A stretch of DNA of 64,000 bases from Sphingopyxis witflariensis (GCF_002205635.1 NZ_NISJ01000001.1:186001-250000), one strand, 5' to 3'. Counted from the first letter of the stretch, positions 27,531 to 36,698 are shown. Translations and numbers: made by a program. The notes: generated by a model not told the origin, from the sequence alone.

Positions 27531-28910
27531 TCAGTTCGTGAACACGGAGAAAGGAACGCCCACAAACAGCCCGAATGCAAAATCATCCTTTTCCGTATCA
27601 AAAGCGAACCGCAGCCCACCGTTCAAGGCCTTGTCGCTGTTGGGAGCAAAGTAGACCGGAAGTTCAAACCACGCAGAATTGCTCTTGATTTCATAGCTTA
27701 CACGGGGAGCGAAGCCAATCGACGGGTCGCCGGGCAGGGCGCCCAGCGGTACAAGCCAGCGAAATTCACCTGCCAGCGTATAGCGATTTGCCCTGGCCGG
27801 CGCGCCGAGAGGGCCGGTGAAACAGGCAATTTGCGTTCCGACACCATTGGGCTCGCACAATTGGACCTCATCTTGTGCCGTATACGCCCGCGAGTAGGCG
27901 AATGAGCCAGTGAGAGATTTGCGCCCGCTGTCAAACACACGCCCCCCAAAAGCTTCTATCTTGTAGCCCGTATGACTCACGTCGGTTTTCGATAGCGGCG
28001 TCTGAACGAGATACTCGTAATTGGTTCGCGCAATCTTGCCTCGTCCGCCAAAGAACCACAGCCCGGTCGGCTCATCGCCCTGTTTGGCGGCCTTTTCTTC
28101 ATCCGTTCCATATGTCGCCAGCATTCCCGCCGGAGGAATTTTGTTATTCTCGACTTCCACGCAGTGCAGGAGCAAGGTGCCTGCCAGAGCTTTGATCCGG
28201 GCGTCTTCGGATTTGGCCAACTCGCCCAATGCAAACTCCGGCGCGGCACCGCGCTCGAGCTTCATTCTATCCACCTTTGCACGAAGTTCGGTCGCCACCA
28301 GCCGGGCCAGAGCTTCCTTCGCAGTATCCCCCCTGCCCTCCGCGCCGACCCAAAGGATCAATTGCGCATCGATACATCGATTTTGCAGCCGCGCTTGCAG
28401 AGCGGGCAGACTATCTGCGCTGCTCGCAGGCTGATAATTGACCGATCCGACATAGCGCACCGCGGAAATCGAAAGCGACGTGCCGTCGCCCAATTTGTCG
28501 AAATCGAACAGCGAAGGCTTGTCATTCTTGCCCAAGGGCGCGGTTGCGACAATCCCGATCGAGTCCGTGGCGAAGCGGAACCGCGTCGATCCGTCGGCAT
28601 TGCGAACTCCTCCGCCCAGTGGATGAGACCGGTCAAAGCCAAATGAAACGCTTGCCGTAGTTTCGGTTCCGCTTGTTTCGATATTGATCGATCGCGCCAG
28701 ATTCCCGAACGTCGACGATGATGACGCACCACCGGCAACAATATTTGTTGCCTGTTCTTTCAAGAGATCTCCCGATCGAGCCTGATCCTCTTCACTCAAG
28801 ATAACCGGCGACTCCGGCCCGGTCTGTGACAAGGCCGGGACCGCATGCAACAAGAAGCCCGATAGAATAGCGGCAACGCCGACCGGCGCGTGGAATTTGC
28901 ATAAAATCAT
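27531..28910 (-). CDS. Exported protein, possible outer-membrane beta-barrel, unknown
   Basis: A 459-residue protein with a signal peptide (residues 1-30, ending PALSQ). The first half is Ser/Thr-rich and soluble, with several lysine-rich helices (residues 170-270) and two Cys. The last 150 residues show alternating hydrophobic/aromatic strands (GSFAYSRAYT, YTLAGEFRWLVPLG, SYEIKSNSAWFELPVYF, DFAFGLFVGVPFSVFTN) that look like beta-barrel strands, although the final residue is Asn rather than Phe. AGGAG is seven bases upstream of the ATG. It begins 11 bases after the stop of the 94-residue gene, so the two form a unit. No family recognised. Confidence 0.7.
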   Translation of the reverse strand: MILCKFHAPVGVAAILSGFLLHAVPALSQTGPESPVILSEEDQARSGDLLKEQATNIVAGGASSSSTFGNLARSINIETSGTETTASVSFGFDRSHPLGGGVRNADGSTRFRFATDSIGIVATAPLGKNDKPSLFDFDKLGDGTSLSISAVRYVGSVNYQPASSADSLPALQARLQNRCIDAQLILWVGAEGRGDTAKEALARLVATELRAKVDRMKLERGAAPEFALGELAKSEDARIKALAGTLLLHCVEVENNKIPPAGMLATYGTDEEKAAKQGDEPTGLWFFGGRGKIARTNYEYLVQTPLSKTDVSHTGYKIEAFGGRVFDSGRKSLTGSFAYSRAYTAQDEVQLCEPNGVGTQIACFTGPLGAPARANRYTLAGEFRWLVPLGALPGDPSIGFAPRVSYEIKSNSAWFELPVYFAPNSDKALNGGLRFAFDTEKDDFAFGLFVGVPFSVFTN

Positions 28911-28921
28911 ACTGCAACTCC

Positions 28922-29206
28922 TCAAGCGTCGGGGTCGAATTGAAGTGTTCGCGCGGCGGAACCGTCAGGGTCGATCTTGTAGGAGCGCTTGACCAGCGAC
29001 TTCTCGCCCTTGAGCACTTCGGCGTTTACCGGAGCACCCGGGTCTCCCCAGAAATATAAACTGAGCCATGCAAGCCCGCCTGAAGCCACATCGACGGCAT
29101 CTTCCCCCTGGGTCAAATCCAGCGGAATAATATTATGATTATGGTCTTCGACAATTCCGGCACGCCACTTGGTATTACCGGACATTTTTACTTTTATTAG
29201 CGGCAT
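28922..29206 (-). CDS. Small cytoplasmic hypothetical protein, first gene of a two-gene unit
   Basis: A 94-residue acidic protein without signal peptide. Mostly beta-strand character is seen (LIKVKMSGNTKWRAGIVED, then NIIPLDLTQG, LAWLSLYFWGDPG, KRSYKIDPDG, ARTLQFDP), suggesting a small beta-sandwich. It immediately precedes the exported 459-residue protein (11-base gap) and is surely cotranscribed with it. No family recognised. Its base composition looks somewhat more AT-rich upstream than that of neighbouring genes. Confidence 0.65.
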   Translation of the reverse strand: MPLIKVKMSGNTKWRAGIVEDHNHNIIPLDLTQGEDAVDVASGGLAWLSLYFWGDPGAPVNAEVLKGEKSLVKRSYKIDPDGSAARTLQFDPDA

Positions 29207-29372
29207 CGCTGTTCCCCCAAACGCGGCATGACACAGAAATACTATGTGACACTCAAGACGCGTATAGGATCAAAACGCCAAATACGGTCCATTGCGGCGC
29301 CGGTTCGGCGCCCCTATCTTTCCATCGACGCACCCCTTGCACCCATAGAACAAATCTGGAACATACCTCCCC

Positions 29373-32264
29373 ATGAGTCTCACCCATATTTCCGTGCGCG
29401 GCGCGCGCGAGCATAATCTCAAGGGCGTGAACGTCGACCTGCCGCGCGATGCGCTGGTCGTCATCACGGGCCTGTCGGGCAGCGGCAAATCCAGCCTCGC
29501 CTTCGACACCATCTATGCCGAGGGGCAGCGGCGCTACGTCGAGAGCCTGTCGGCTTACGCGCGCCAGTTCCTCGAGATGATGCAAAAGCCCGATGTCGAG
29601 CATATCGACGGACTGTCGCCGGCAATCAGCATCGAGCAGAAGACGACGAGCCGCAACCCGCGCTCGACCGTCGCGACCGTCACCGAAATCTACGACTATA
29701 TGCGCCTGCTCTGGGCGCGCGTCGGCATTCCCTATTCGCCTGCCACCGGCGAGCCGATCACGGCACAGACGGTCTCCGACATGGTCGATCGCGTGATGCA
29801 GTTGCCCGAGGGAACGCGCGCCTATCTGCTCGCGCCGGTCGTGCGCGGGCGCAAGGGCGAGTATAAAAAGGAACTCGTGCAGTGGCAGAAGGACGGCTTT
29901 ACCCGCGTCCGCATCGACGGCGAATTTTACGATATCGGCGAGGCGCCCGCGCTCGACAAGAAATATAAGCATGACATCGAGGTTGTGGTCGATCGTATCG
30001 CGGTGCGCGAAGGTCTCGAAACCCGCCTTGCCGACAGCTTCGAGACCGCGCTGAAACTCGCCGAGGGACTGACCTATGTCGACCTCGCCGACGGGCCGGT
30101 CCCGGGACGCGAGGAAGAGGATACCGGCGGCGCGATGAAGGGCGCGGGCATCCCCGCGAACCGCATCATCTTTTCCGAGAAATTCGCCTGCCCCGTCTCG
30201 GGCTTCACGATCGCCGAGATCGAACCGCGCCTGTTCAGCTTCAACGCGCCGCAGGGCGCCTGCCCCGCGTGCGACGGGCTTGGTGAACGGCAGGAGTTCG
30301 ACCCCGACCTTGTCGTCCCCAATCATGCGCTCAGCCTGAAAAAGGGCGCGGTGGTGCCATGGGCGAAGTCCAACCCGCCCTCGCCCTATTATATGCAGGT
30401 GCTCGAAAGCCTCGGCAAAGCCTATGGCTTCGACCTCACGACGCCGTGGCAGGATTTGCCGGGTGAGGTTCAACTTGTCATCCTCTATGGCACCGGCGGC
30501 AAGCCCGTCGAGCTGATCTTCAAGGACGGCAAACGCAGTTATTCGACCCACAAGGCGTTCGAGGGCGTGATCGGCAACCTCAACCGCCGCCTGCTCCAGA
30601 CCGAAAGCGCGTGGATGCGCGAGGAACTGAGCAAATATCAGACCGCGCAGCCGTGCGAGACGTGCCACGGCGCGCGCCTGCGCCCCGAACCGCTCGCGGT
30701 GAAGATCGCGGGCGAGGACATCAGCATGTCGGCGCAGCGGTCCGTCGCGGACGCCCTGAACTGGTTCAGTACGCTCGACGAGAAGCTGAACGATACCCAG
30801 CGCCAGATCGCCAAGGCGATCCTCAAGGAAATCAACGCACGGCTCGGCTTCCTCAACAATGTCGGGCTCGATTATATCAACCTCAACCGCACCTCGGGAA
30901 CCTTGAGCGGCGGCGAGAGCCAGCGCATCCGGCTTGCGTCGCAGATCGGCAGCGGCCTGTCAGGGGTGCTTTATGTGCTCGACGAACCGTCGATCGGCCT
31001 CCACCAGCGCGACAACGACCGGTTGCTCGCGACGCTCAAGCGCCTCCGCGACTTAGGCAACACGGTGATCGTCGTGGAACATGACGAGGACGCGATCCGC
31101 CACGCCGACTATATCGTCGACATGGGCCCCGGCGCGGGGCTGCACGGCGGCGAAATCGTCGCCGAGGGGACGCTTGAGGAGGTGCTGGCGAGCGAGACCA
31201 GCCTCACCGCCGCCTATCTTAACGGCAGCCGCAAGATCGACATTCCGGCGCACCGCCGCAAGGGCAATGGCTTCGACCTCGTGCTCAAGGGCGCGCGCGC
31301 GAACAACCTCAACAATGTCACGGCGAAAATCCCGCTCGGCACCTTCACCTGCGTCACCGGCCTGTCGGGATCGGGCAAGTCGAGCCTGATCATCGACACG
31401 CTTTACGCCAGCGCGGCGCGCATCCTCAACGGCGCGCGGATGGTGGCGGGGCCGCACGACAGCCTGAAGGGGCTGGAGCATTGCGACAAGGTGATCGACA
31501 TCGATCAGTCGCCGATCGGCCGCACCCCGCGCAGCAACCCCGCGACCTACACGGGCGCCTTCACGATCATCCGCGACTGGTTCGCGGGGCTCCCCGAAAG
31601 CCAGGCGCGCGGATACAAGCCCGGGCGTTTCAGCTTCAACGTCAAGGGCGGGCGGTGCGAGACCTGCACCGGCGACGGGCTGATCAAGATCGAAATGCAC
31701 TTCCTGCCCGACGTCTATGTGACGTGCGAGACGTGCCACGGCAAACGCTACAACCGCGAAACGCTCGAGGTGAAGTTCAAGGGCCACAGCATCGCCGATG
31801 TGCTCGACATGACGGTCGAGGATGCCGCCGAATTCTTCAAGGCGGTGCCGTCGATCCGCGAAAAGATGGCGATGCTGGTCCGCGTCGGACTTGGCTATGT
31901 CAAGGTCGGGCAACAGGCGACGACGCTGTCGGGCGGCGAGGCGCAGCGCGTCAAGCTGGCGAAGGAATTGTCGCGGCGCTCGACCGGACAGACGCTCTAT
32001 ATCCTCGACGAGCCGACCACCGGGCTGCACTTCGAAGATGTCCGCAAACTGCTCGAAGTGCTGCAGGCGCTGGTCGAACAGGGCAATAGCGTGATCGTCA
32101 TCGAACATAATCTCGATGTCATCAAGACCGCCGACTATATCCTCGACCTCGGCCCCGAAGGCGGGGTCAAGGGCGGCGAGATTGTCGCGGCGGGCACGCC
32201 GGAGCAGGTTGCGAAAAATCCCCGCAGCTTCACCGGGCAATATCTGGCACCGATGCTCAAATAG
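29373..32264 (+). CDS. uvrA: UvrABC system protein A
   Basis: A 963-residue DNA-damage sensor ATPase of nucleotide excision repair. Two ABC modules are visible: Walker [15 protein letters not shown] near residue 30 and [14 protein letters not shown] near 665; signature loops [15 protein letters not shown] and [14 protein letters not shown]; and Walker [12 protein letters not shown] and [11 protein letters not shown]. Zinc-binding Cys pairs are CPACDGLG near residue 300 and CETCTGDG with CETCHGKR near 765-790. Cysteine count and length agree with family norms. A weak hairpin terminator follows. No obvious SOS box was found in the 166-bp leader. Confidence 0.98.
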   Translation: MSLTHISVRGAREHNLKGVNVDLPRDALVVITGLSGSGKSSLAFDTIYAEGQRRYVESLSAYARQFLEMMQKPDVEHIDGLSPAISIEQKTTSRNPRSTVATVTEIYDYMRLLWARVGIPYSPATGEPITAQTVSDMVDRVMQLPEGTRAYLLAPVVRGRKGEYKKELVQWQKDGFTRVRIDGEFYDIGEAPALDKKYKHDIEVVVDRIAVREGLETRLADSFETALKLAEGLTYVDLADGPVPGREEEDTGGAMKGAGIPANRIIFSEKFACPVSGFTIAEIEPRLFSFNAPQGACPACDGLGERQEFDPDLVVPNHALSLKKGAVVPWAKSNPPSPYYMQVLESLGKAYGFDLTTPWQDLPGEVQLVILYGTGGKPVELIFKDGKRSYSTHKAFEGVIGNLNRRLLQTESAWMREELSKYQTAQPCETCHGARLRPEPLAVKIAGEDISMSAQRSVADALNWFSTLDEKLNDTQRQIAKAILKEINARLGFLNNVGLDYINLNRTSGTLSGGESQRIRLASQIGSGLSGVLYVLDEPSIGLHQRDNDRLLATLKRLRDLGNTVIVVEHDEDAIRHADYIVDMGPGAGLHGGEIVAEGTLEEVLASETSLTAAYLNGSRKIDIPAHRRKGNGFDLVLKGARANNLNNVTAKIPLGTFTCVTGLSGSGKSSLIIDTLYASAARILNGARMVAGPHDSLKGLEHCDKVIDIDQSPIGRTPRSNPATYTGAFTIIRDWFAGLPESQARGYKPGRFSFNVKGGRCETCTGDGLIKIEMHFLPDVYVTCETCHGKRYNRETLEVKFKGHSIADVLDMTVEDAAEFFKAVPSIREKMAMLVRVGLGYVKVGQQATTLSGGEAQRVKLAKELSRRSTGQTLYILDEPTTGLHFEDVRKLLEVLQALVEQGNSVIVIEHNLDVIKTADYILDLGPEGGVKGGEIVAAGTPEQVAKNPRSFTGQYLAPMLK

Positions 32265-32265
32265 G

Positions 32266-32288
32266 CCCCTCCCTTCAGGGAGGGGTTT
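32266..32288 (+). terminator. Likely weak terminator after uvrA
   Basis: An 8-bp perfect GC stem (CCCCTCCC with GGGAGGGG, 32266-32285) with a 4-base loop is followed by only three T residues. It lies two bases past the uvrA stop codon. Confidence 0.55.
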
Positions 32289-32311
32289 GAGAAGGCCCTG
32301 TAACGCAACCT

Positions 32312-32367
32312 CGTCATCCCGGACCCTTCGACAGGCTCAGGACAGGCTTGATCCGGGGTCGGCGACG
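32312..32367. repeat. Degenerate dispersed palindrome copy
   Basis: Starts CGTCATCCCGGACCC and ends in GGTCGGCGACG after an inserted CTTCGACAGGCTCAGGACAGG stretch. It appears to be a hybrid of the two repeat families seen intact at 41.4/60.1 kb and at 47.6 kb. The 190-bp gap between uvrA and the insertion sequence holds this and no gene. Confidence 0.5.
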
Positions 32368-32488
32368 AAGGCGCGCGAGGCGGGCATATGAAACGATGCT
32401 GGCCCGCCCCCGACCCCTCCCGCAGGCGTGAGGGGAAAAGCCCTACTCCATCAGTGACCGGCCCCCACCGAGTGGTCCGGGTGGATTG

Positions 32489-33388
32489 TTAGTGCATTGA
32501 CGCCTCCCTCGCCAGTGTTGGCCGTAGGTGGAGCGAAGCGGAACCGGAGGGCAACACTGGCGAGGGAACGGCCTCCGGCGCCGGTGGCCGATATCCCAGC
32601 GAGCTGTGCGGCCGGACGGTGTTGTAATGTCGCCGCCAGGCCTCGATCAGGATCCGGGCCTCGGCGAGCGAGTAGAAGATTTCGCCGTTGAGCAGTTCAT
32701 CGCGCAGCGATCCGTTGAAGCTTTCGCAATAGCCATTCTCCCAGGGCGATCCGGGCGTGATGTAGAGCGTCTTCACACCGACCTTCGCCAGCCATTCCTG
32801 CACTGCCGTGGCAATAAACTCCGGCCCATTGTCAGACCTGATATGCGCTGGTGGCCCGCGCGTGACGAACAGTTCGGCCAGCGCCGCCAGCACGTCGTCG
32901 CTCTTGAGTTTACGCGCCACGGGCAACGCCATGCACTCCCGGCTCGCCTCGTCGATGATCGACAGGATACGATATTTGCGACCATCGTGGGTGCGGCCCT
33001 CGACGAAGTCGTAGGACCAGACATGGCCGGGATACTCTGGCCGAAGCCGGATGCACGATCCGTCATTCAGCCAGAGCCGCCCGCGTTTCGGTTGTCTTTG
33101 CGGCACCTTCAGCCCCTCGCGTCGCCAGATGCGCTCGACTCGCTTGCGGTTCACATGCCACCCCGCATCGCGCAGCAACGCCGTCACCCGGCGATAGCCA
33201 TAACGACCATATTGCCGCGCCAGCGCAATGATATCCTCGGTAAGAGCCGCTTCGTCATCTGCCCCGCGGGGCGCCTTGCGCTGTGTCGATCGGTGCTGCC
33301 CGAGTACGCGGCAGAGCCGCCGCTCGGACACCGGAATCATCGTTCTGATGTGGTCGATACAGCGCCTTCGGCGCGCGGGGCTCAGAAG
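32489..33388 (-). CDS. IS3-family transposase, orfB (DDE integrase part)
   Basis: Catalytic half of the transposase, about 299 residues from the frameshift point. It contains an HTH_21 region (YGYRRVTALLRDAGWHVNRKR) and the retroviral-type integrase core with the D-D-E residues in SYDFVEGR, IRSDNGPEF and ENGYCESFNG. The frame is open upstream to 33568, but that stretch overlaps orfA. It is most likely made as an OrfAB fusion after a -1 frameshift, and the coordinates given start at the shifted frame. No internal stops, so apparently functional. Confidence 0.9.
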   Translation of the reverse strand, partial: LLSPARRRRCIDHIRTMIPVSERRLCRVLGQHRSTQRKAPRGADDEAALTEDIIALARQYGRYGYRRVTALLRDAGWHVNRKRVERIWRREGLKVPQRQPKRGRLWLNDGSCIRLRPEYPGHVWSYDFVEGRTHDGRKYRILSIIDEASRECMALPVARKLKSDDVLAALAELFVTRGPPAHIRSDNGPEFIATAVQEWLAKVGVKTLYITPGSPWENGYCESFNGSLRDELLNGEIFYSLAEARILIEAWRRHYNTVRPHSSLGYRPPAPEAVPSPVLPSGSASLHLRPTLAREASMH

Positions 33389-33660
33389 TTTCCCCGGGCA
33401 GCTTCCTGCAATATCAGCTTGTCCAAAGTGAGGTCGGATATCGCACGCCGAAGCCGAAGATTCTCCTTCTCCAGGTCCTTCATCCGACGCGCCTGGTCGG
33501 TTTTCAGGCCGCCATATTCCTTGCGCCACCGATAATAGGTCTGCTCGCTGACCGCGATCCGGCGACACGCTTCAGCCGTCGTGGCGCCCTGCGCCAGCAC
33601 AACCTCCGCTTCACGCAGCTTGCCAATAATCTCTTCCGGGCGATGCTTCTTGCTCGGCAT
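33382..33660 (-). CDS. IS3-family transposase, orfA (helix-turn-helix part)
   Basis: A 92-residue DNA-binding half of the transposase. The helix-turn-helix reads TTAEACRRIAVSEQTYYRWR, followed by a leucine-zipper-like coiled coil (DLEKENLRLRRAISDLTLDK). The C-terminus KLILQEAARGNF is typical of the IS407-type branch. It binds the terminal inverted repeats and supplies the N-terminus of the OrfAB fusion. Confidence 0.91.
   Translation of the reverse strand: MPSKKHRPEEIIGKLREAEVVLAQGATTAEACRRIAVSEQTYYRWRKEYGGLKTDQARRMKDLEKENLRLRRAISDLTLDKLILQEAARGNF
33388..33394 (-). other. Programmed -1 frameshift heptamer (G GGA AAC)
   Basis: On the minus strand the end of orfA reads G GGA AAC TTC TGA. The heptamer fits the X XXY YYZ slippery rule in the orfA frame, and slipping back one base enters the orfB frame directly, two codons before the orfA stop. 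This would produce the OrfAB transposase. Confidence 0.72.
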
Positions 33661-33812
33661 TCATAATCTCCTTCGTAATCCAAAATATCATCAATTTTGG
33701 ACCACTCAGAAGGGGGCAGATCATATCTCTTTCTTTTTTCCCTGTCATAACGGTAATTTTTCGAAATCGCCCCCCGAAGCGCCCGCCGATTATAAGCAGA
33801 GCCATAACGACG

Positions 33813-33831
33813 ATCTCTTTTATAAAGAGAT
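33813..33831. other. Small AT-rich hairpin in the 335-bp gap before pstS
   Basis: Eight-base perfect arms (ATCTCTTT and AAAGAGAT) around a TAT loop. No T tract follows, so it is not a clear terminator. The gap 33724-34058 is otherwise AT-richer than its surroundings and holds no gene, only this hairpin and the Pho boxes. Confidence 0.4.
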
Positions 33832-33938
33832 AGTTTCATCCGATGCCCAAACTTTCTCTAAAATCCCTCTGATACGAGAAGTCGATTAGTCACGGCGCGC
33901 TGCTCATTCAAGCGTTACAAGCACCCCCTCTAATTCCC

Positions 33939-33977
33939 ATGACACTTCCATGACACTCTCTGTCACAAACGCGTCAC
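33939..33977. promoter_or_regulatory. Two adjacent Pho boxes upstream of pstS
   Basis: PhoB-type direct repeats with 11-base period. On the plus strand CTGTCAC-AAAC-GCGTCAC spans 33960-33977. On the minus strand GTGTCAT-GGAA-GTGTCAT spans 33956-33939. The plus-strand box lies 82 bases before the pstS start codon and would activate the pst operon under phosphate limitation. The second box points the other way, toward the insertion sequence. phoB itself is the last gene of the operon, giving autoregulation. No footprint data; matched to the known consensus by eye. Confidence 0.8.
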
Positions 33978-34058
33978 ACAAAACCCCCAAATGGCCCTCA
34001 GCGAGTCGCTACAGGGGTGGCGGCTTGGTTCGGTAACGACCCCTCAACAGGATTTGTC

Positions 34059-35120
34059 ATGGCCCAGAAATTTGCCCCCCGCGTCCTTGGCACCGTCGGC
34101 GCCGCCGTGTGCGCGCTGGCGCTTTCCGCCTGTCAGGATCAGGCCTCCTCGGGCGGAGCCGCGCGCGATTATATCAGCGCCGTCGGCTCCTCGACCGTCT
34201 ATCCCTTTGCGACCTCGGTCGGCGAGAAATTCGCCGAAGCGACCGGCAACAAGACGCCCAAGATCGACAGCACCGGCACCGGCGGCGGTTTCGAGCGCTT
34301 CTGCGCCGGCGTCGGCGGCGACACGCCCGACATTGCGAACGCATCGCGCCGCATCAAGAAAAAGGAATTCGACACCTGCGCCAAGAACGGCGTGAAGGAC
34401 ATTGTCGAAATCCAGATCGGCATCGACGGCATCGCGCTGGGCGAAGCGACGCGCGGCCCCGGCTTCAAGCTGACCGAAGAAGATGTTTACAAGGCGCTGG
34501 CCGCCAACCCTTATGGCAAGCCGAACACCGCGAAGACTTGGAAAGATGTGAACCCCGCGCTTCCCGCGGTCGCCATCTCGGTCTTTGGCCCGCCGTCGAC
34601 CAGCGGCACCTATGACGCGTTCAAGGAGCTGATCCTCGGCCGTGGTTGCGACGCCAATCCCGAGATGAAGGCGCTGAAGGACAGCGACAAGGACAAGCAT
34701 GAGGCGGTGTGCACCGCGCTTCGCGGCGCGCCCTATTATGTCGAGCAGGGCGAGAATGATAATTTGATCATCTCGAAGCTCGACAAGAACCCGACCAGCC
34801 TGGGCATCTTCGGCTTTTCGTATCTCGATGCGAATAAGGACAAGATCAAGGCGGTTCCGGTGCAGGGCGTGTCGCCGACCTATGCGGCGATCGCCGACGG
34901 CAGCTATCCGGGTTCGCGCCCGCTGTTCATCTATATCAAGAAAGCCCATGTCGGGGTGATCCCCGGGCTCGCCGAATTCGTCGCCGAGTTTCTGAAGGGC
35001 GCGGGCGACGGCGGATATCTGAACGCCAAGGGCCTGATCGTGTCGCCGAAGGCGATTGCGGACACCGCGGCGGCGAATGGCAAGGGCATGACCGCGCTCG
35101 ATGGTTCGGTGCTGAAATAA
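34059..35120 (+). CDS. pstS: Phosphate ABC transporter substrate-binding protein
   Basis: A 353-residue phosphate-binding protein delivering phosphate to PstCAB. A lipoprotein-type signal peptide has the lipobox LSAC (Cys near residue 24), so it is anchored to a membrane. Phosphate-site stretches are AVGSSTVYPFA near residue 40, DSTGTGGGFERFC and GPPSTSGTYDAF. Four further cysteines in the mature part suggest disulfides. The ATG at 34059 has AGGA seven bases upstream. First gene of pstS-pstC-pstA-pstB-phoU-phoB, behind two Pho boxes. A strong hairpin after it likely lowers expression of the genes that follow. Confidence 0.96.
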   Translation: MAQKFAPRVLGTVGAAVCALALSACQDQASSGGAARDYISAVGSSTVYPFATSVGEKFAEATGNKTPKIDSTGTGGGFERFCAGVGGDTPDIANASRRIKKKEFDTCAKNGVKDIVEIQIGIDGIALGEATRGPGFKLTEEDVYKALAANPYGKPNTAKTWKDVNPALPAVAISVFGPPSTSGTYDAFKELILGRGCDANPEMKALKDSDKDKHEAVCTALRGAPYYVEQGENDNLIISKLDKNPTSLGIFGFSYLDANKDKIKAVPVQGVSPTYAAIADGSYPGSRPLFIYIKKAHVGVIPGLAEFVAEFLKGAGDGGYLNAKGLIVSPKAIADTAAANGKGMTALDGSVLK

Positions 35121-35133
35121 CTCTCCCCCCGCT

Positions 35134-35173
35134 GGCGGCCGGGCGGGTTCGCCCTGCCCGGCCGCCGATTTTT
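35134..35173 (+). terminator. Partial terminator between pstS and pstC
   Basis: A perfect 11-bp all-GC stem (35134-35144 with 35156-35166) with an 11-base loop is followed by five T residues. It lies inside the pst operon, 13 bases past pstS, and probably makes the binding protein more abundant than the permease. Confidence 0.82.
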
Positions 35174-35179
35174 ATTGAT

Positions 35180-35272
35180 CGTCATTGCGAGCGAAGCGAA
35201 GCAATCTCCAGCAGGCGTCCGGCCATTTCGATCGCTGGAGATTGCTTCGTCGCTACGCTCCTCGCAATGACG
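35180..35272. repeat. REP-like palindromic repeat, copy 1
   Basis: A 93-bp element with inverted ends CGTCATTGCGAG and CTCGCAATGACG, and inner arms GAAGCAATCTCCAGC and GCTGGAGATTGCTTC around a non-conserved centre. The second copy at 54466-54562 has the same arms and a different centre. It lies in the pstS-pstC gap. Confidence 0.82.
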
Positions 35273-35321
35273 AGATGAGTTTTAGGGCAGCTCCTGCCCT
35301 CACCGGTTTGACGAGGATCAT

Positions 35322-36698
35322 GTGACCTTCAACGCCGCCGCCCTGTTGCTTTTGATCGCCGGCCTCGCGCTGATCGGCTGGCTGGCCGGGCGCGCGCGCT
35401 CGGCTATGCTGGCGGGCCGTTCGGGGACCAAGCTCCATTCGCGCCCGCAATATCATGGCTGGTATGTCGCGCTGTGGCTATTCGCCCCCGCCGCGCTGTT
35501 CCTGGCCATATGGTCCAGCGTATCGCCCGCGCTCGTCACCAACCAGGTGCTGGCGACCGAAGCGGCGCAGAGCCTGCCCGCCTTTGGCTTCGAGCGCGGG
35601 GCGATATTGTCCGACGCGCGCGGGGTTGCCGAGGGCAAGCAGCCCGCCGTGCGCCTGCCCGCCGCCGCGCCGCTGGTGAAAGCCTATGCCGACGCGGGGG
35701 AGAAATATGCGTGGATCGGCATTGCCGCGATGCTCGCGCTGGCACTCGCGGGCGGGCTTTATGCCTTCACGCGGATCAAGCCCGATTTCCGCGCGCGGAC
35801 GCGGGTCGAAAAGATCGTGATGCTGTTCCTGCTGCTCGCGTCGCTCGTCGCGATCCTCACGACATTCGGCATCGTGCTGTCGCTGCTGTTTGAATCGATC
35901 CGCTTCTTCCGCCTCGTCTCACCCGCCGAATTGCTGTTCGGGACCAATTGGGCCCCGACGAGCGGCGCGCCACAGGATGACACGTTCGGCGGCATCCCCT
36001 TGTTCTGGGGGACGGTGCTGATCGGCGCGATTATCGCGATGATCGTCGCGATCCCGATCGGGATGATGACCGCAGTCTACCTCACCCAATATGCCGCGCC
36101 GACGGTGCGCAAATGGGTGAAGCCGATCCTCGAGATCCTCGCGGGCGTGCCGACCGTCGTTTACGGCTATTTCGCCGCGCTGACGGTCGCCCCGGCGCTG
36201 CGCAATTTCGCGGTGATGCTCGGTATTCCGAACGCCTCGACCGAAAGCGCGCTCGCCGCGGGTATCGTGATGGGGGTGATGATCATCCCCTTCGTCTCCT
36301 CGATGGCCGACGACAGCATCAACGCGGTGCCGCAGTCGATGCGCGACGGGTCGCTGGCGCTCGGCGCGACGCCGAACGAGACGATCCGTCAGGTGCTGAT
36401 CCCCGCCGCGCTTCCGGGCGTGATGGGCGGCATATTGCTCGCGGTCAGCCGCGCGATCGGCGAGACGATGATCGTGGTGATGGCCGCGGGCCTGTCCGCC
36501 AACATGACCGCCAACCCCTTTGCCAGCGTCACCACGGTGACCGCGCAGATCGTGAAACTGCTCACCGGCGATCAGGAGTTCGACAGCGCGAAAACGCTCG
36601 CCGCCTTCGCGCTCGGCCTTGTGCTGTTCATCGTGACCCTGCTGCTCAACATCGTCGCGCTGCGCATCGTCAAAAAATATCGGGAAGCATATGAATAG
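35322..36698 (+). CDS. pstC: Phosphate ABC transporter permease PstC
   Basis: A 458-residue inner-membrane permease, longer than the roughly 320 residues of E. coli PstC because of an extra N-terminal region with three hydrophobic segments and a periplasmic loop (residues 1-170), as seen in alphaproteobacteria. The C-terminal transport domain has the permease loop SLALGATPNETIRQV that contacts PstB. It starts with GTG at 35322, with GAGG upstream; the overlapping ATG is followed at once by a stop. It overlaps pstA by eight bases. Confidence 0.94.
   Translation: MTFNAAALLLLIAGLALIGWLAGRARSAMLAGRSGTKLHSRPQYHGWYVALWLFAPAALFLAIWSSVSPALVTNQVLATEAAQSLPAFGFERGAILSDARGVAEGKQPAVRLPAAAPLVKAYADAGEKYAWIGIAAMLALALAGGLYAFTRIKPDFRARTRVEKIVMLFLLLASLVAILTTFGIVLSLLFESIRFFRLVSPAELLFGTNWAPTSGAPQDDTFGGIPLFWGTVLIGAIIAMIVAIPIGMMTAVYLTQYAAPTVRKWVKPILEILAGVPTVVYGYFAALTVAPALRNFAVMLGIPNASTESALAAGIVMGVMIIPFVSSMADDSINAVPQSMRDGSLALGATPNETIRQVLIPAALPGVMGGILLAVSRAIGETMIVVMAAGLSANMTANPFASVTTVTAQIVKLLTGDQEFDSAKTLAAFALGLVLFIVTLLLNIVALRIVKKYREAYE

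Larger units (their letters stand above)
32455..33723 (-). mobile_element. IS3-family insertion sequence (IS407-like group)
   Basis: About 1269 bp bounded by imperfect terminal inverted repeats. The left end TGACCGGCCCCC..GAGTGGTCC (32455-32478) matches the complement of the right end TGATCTGCCCCC..GAGTGGTCC (33699-33723) with a few mismatches and a one-base gap. It begins TG and ends CA, as IS3 elements do. It encodes two overlapping frames, orfA and orfB, on the minus strand with a slippery heptamer at their junction. No matching target duplication is seen outside the ends (TCAG on the left, TATC on the right), so one flank may have been rearranged. Both genes look intact, so it may still be active. 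Confidence 0.88.

Noticed and set aside
29228..29416. 62-codon open frame overlapping the start of uvrA
   Set aside because: No ribosome site or family similarity; overlaps the true uvrA start in another frame.
35180..35272. CRISPR repeat or attachment site
   Set aside because: Only two palindromic copies far apart in the window, no regular spacers, no integrase or cas genes.
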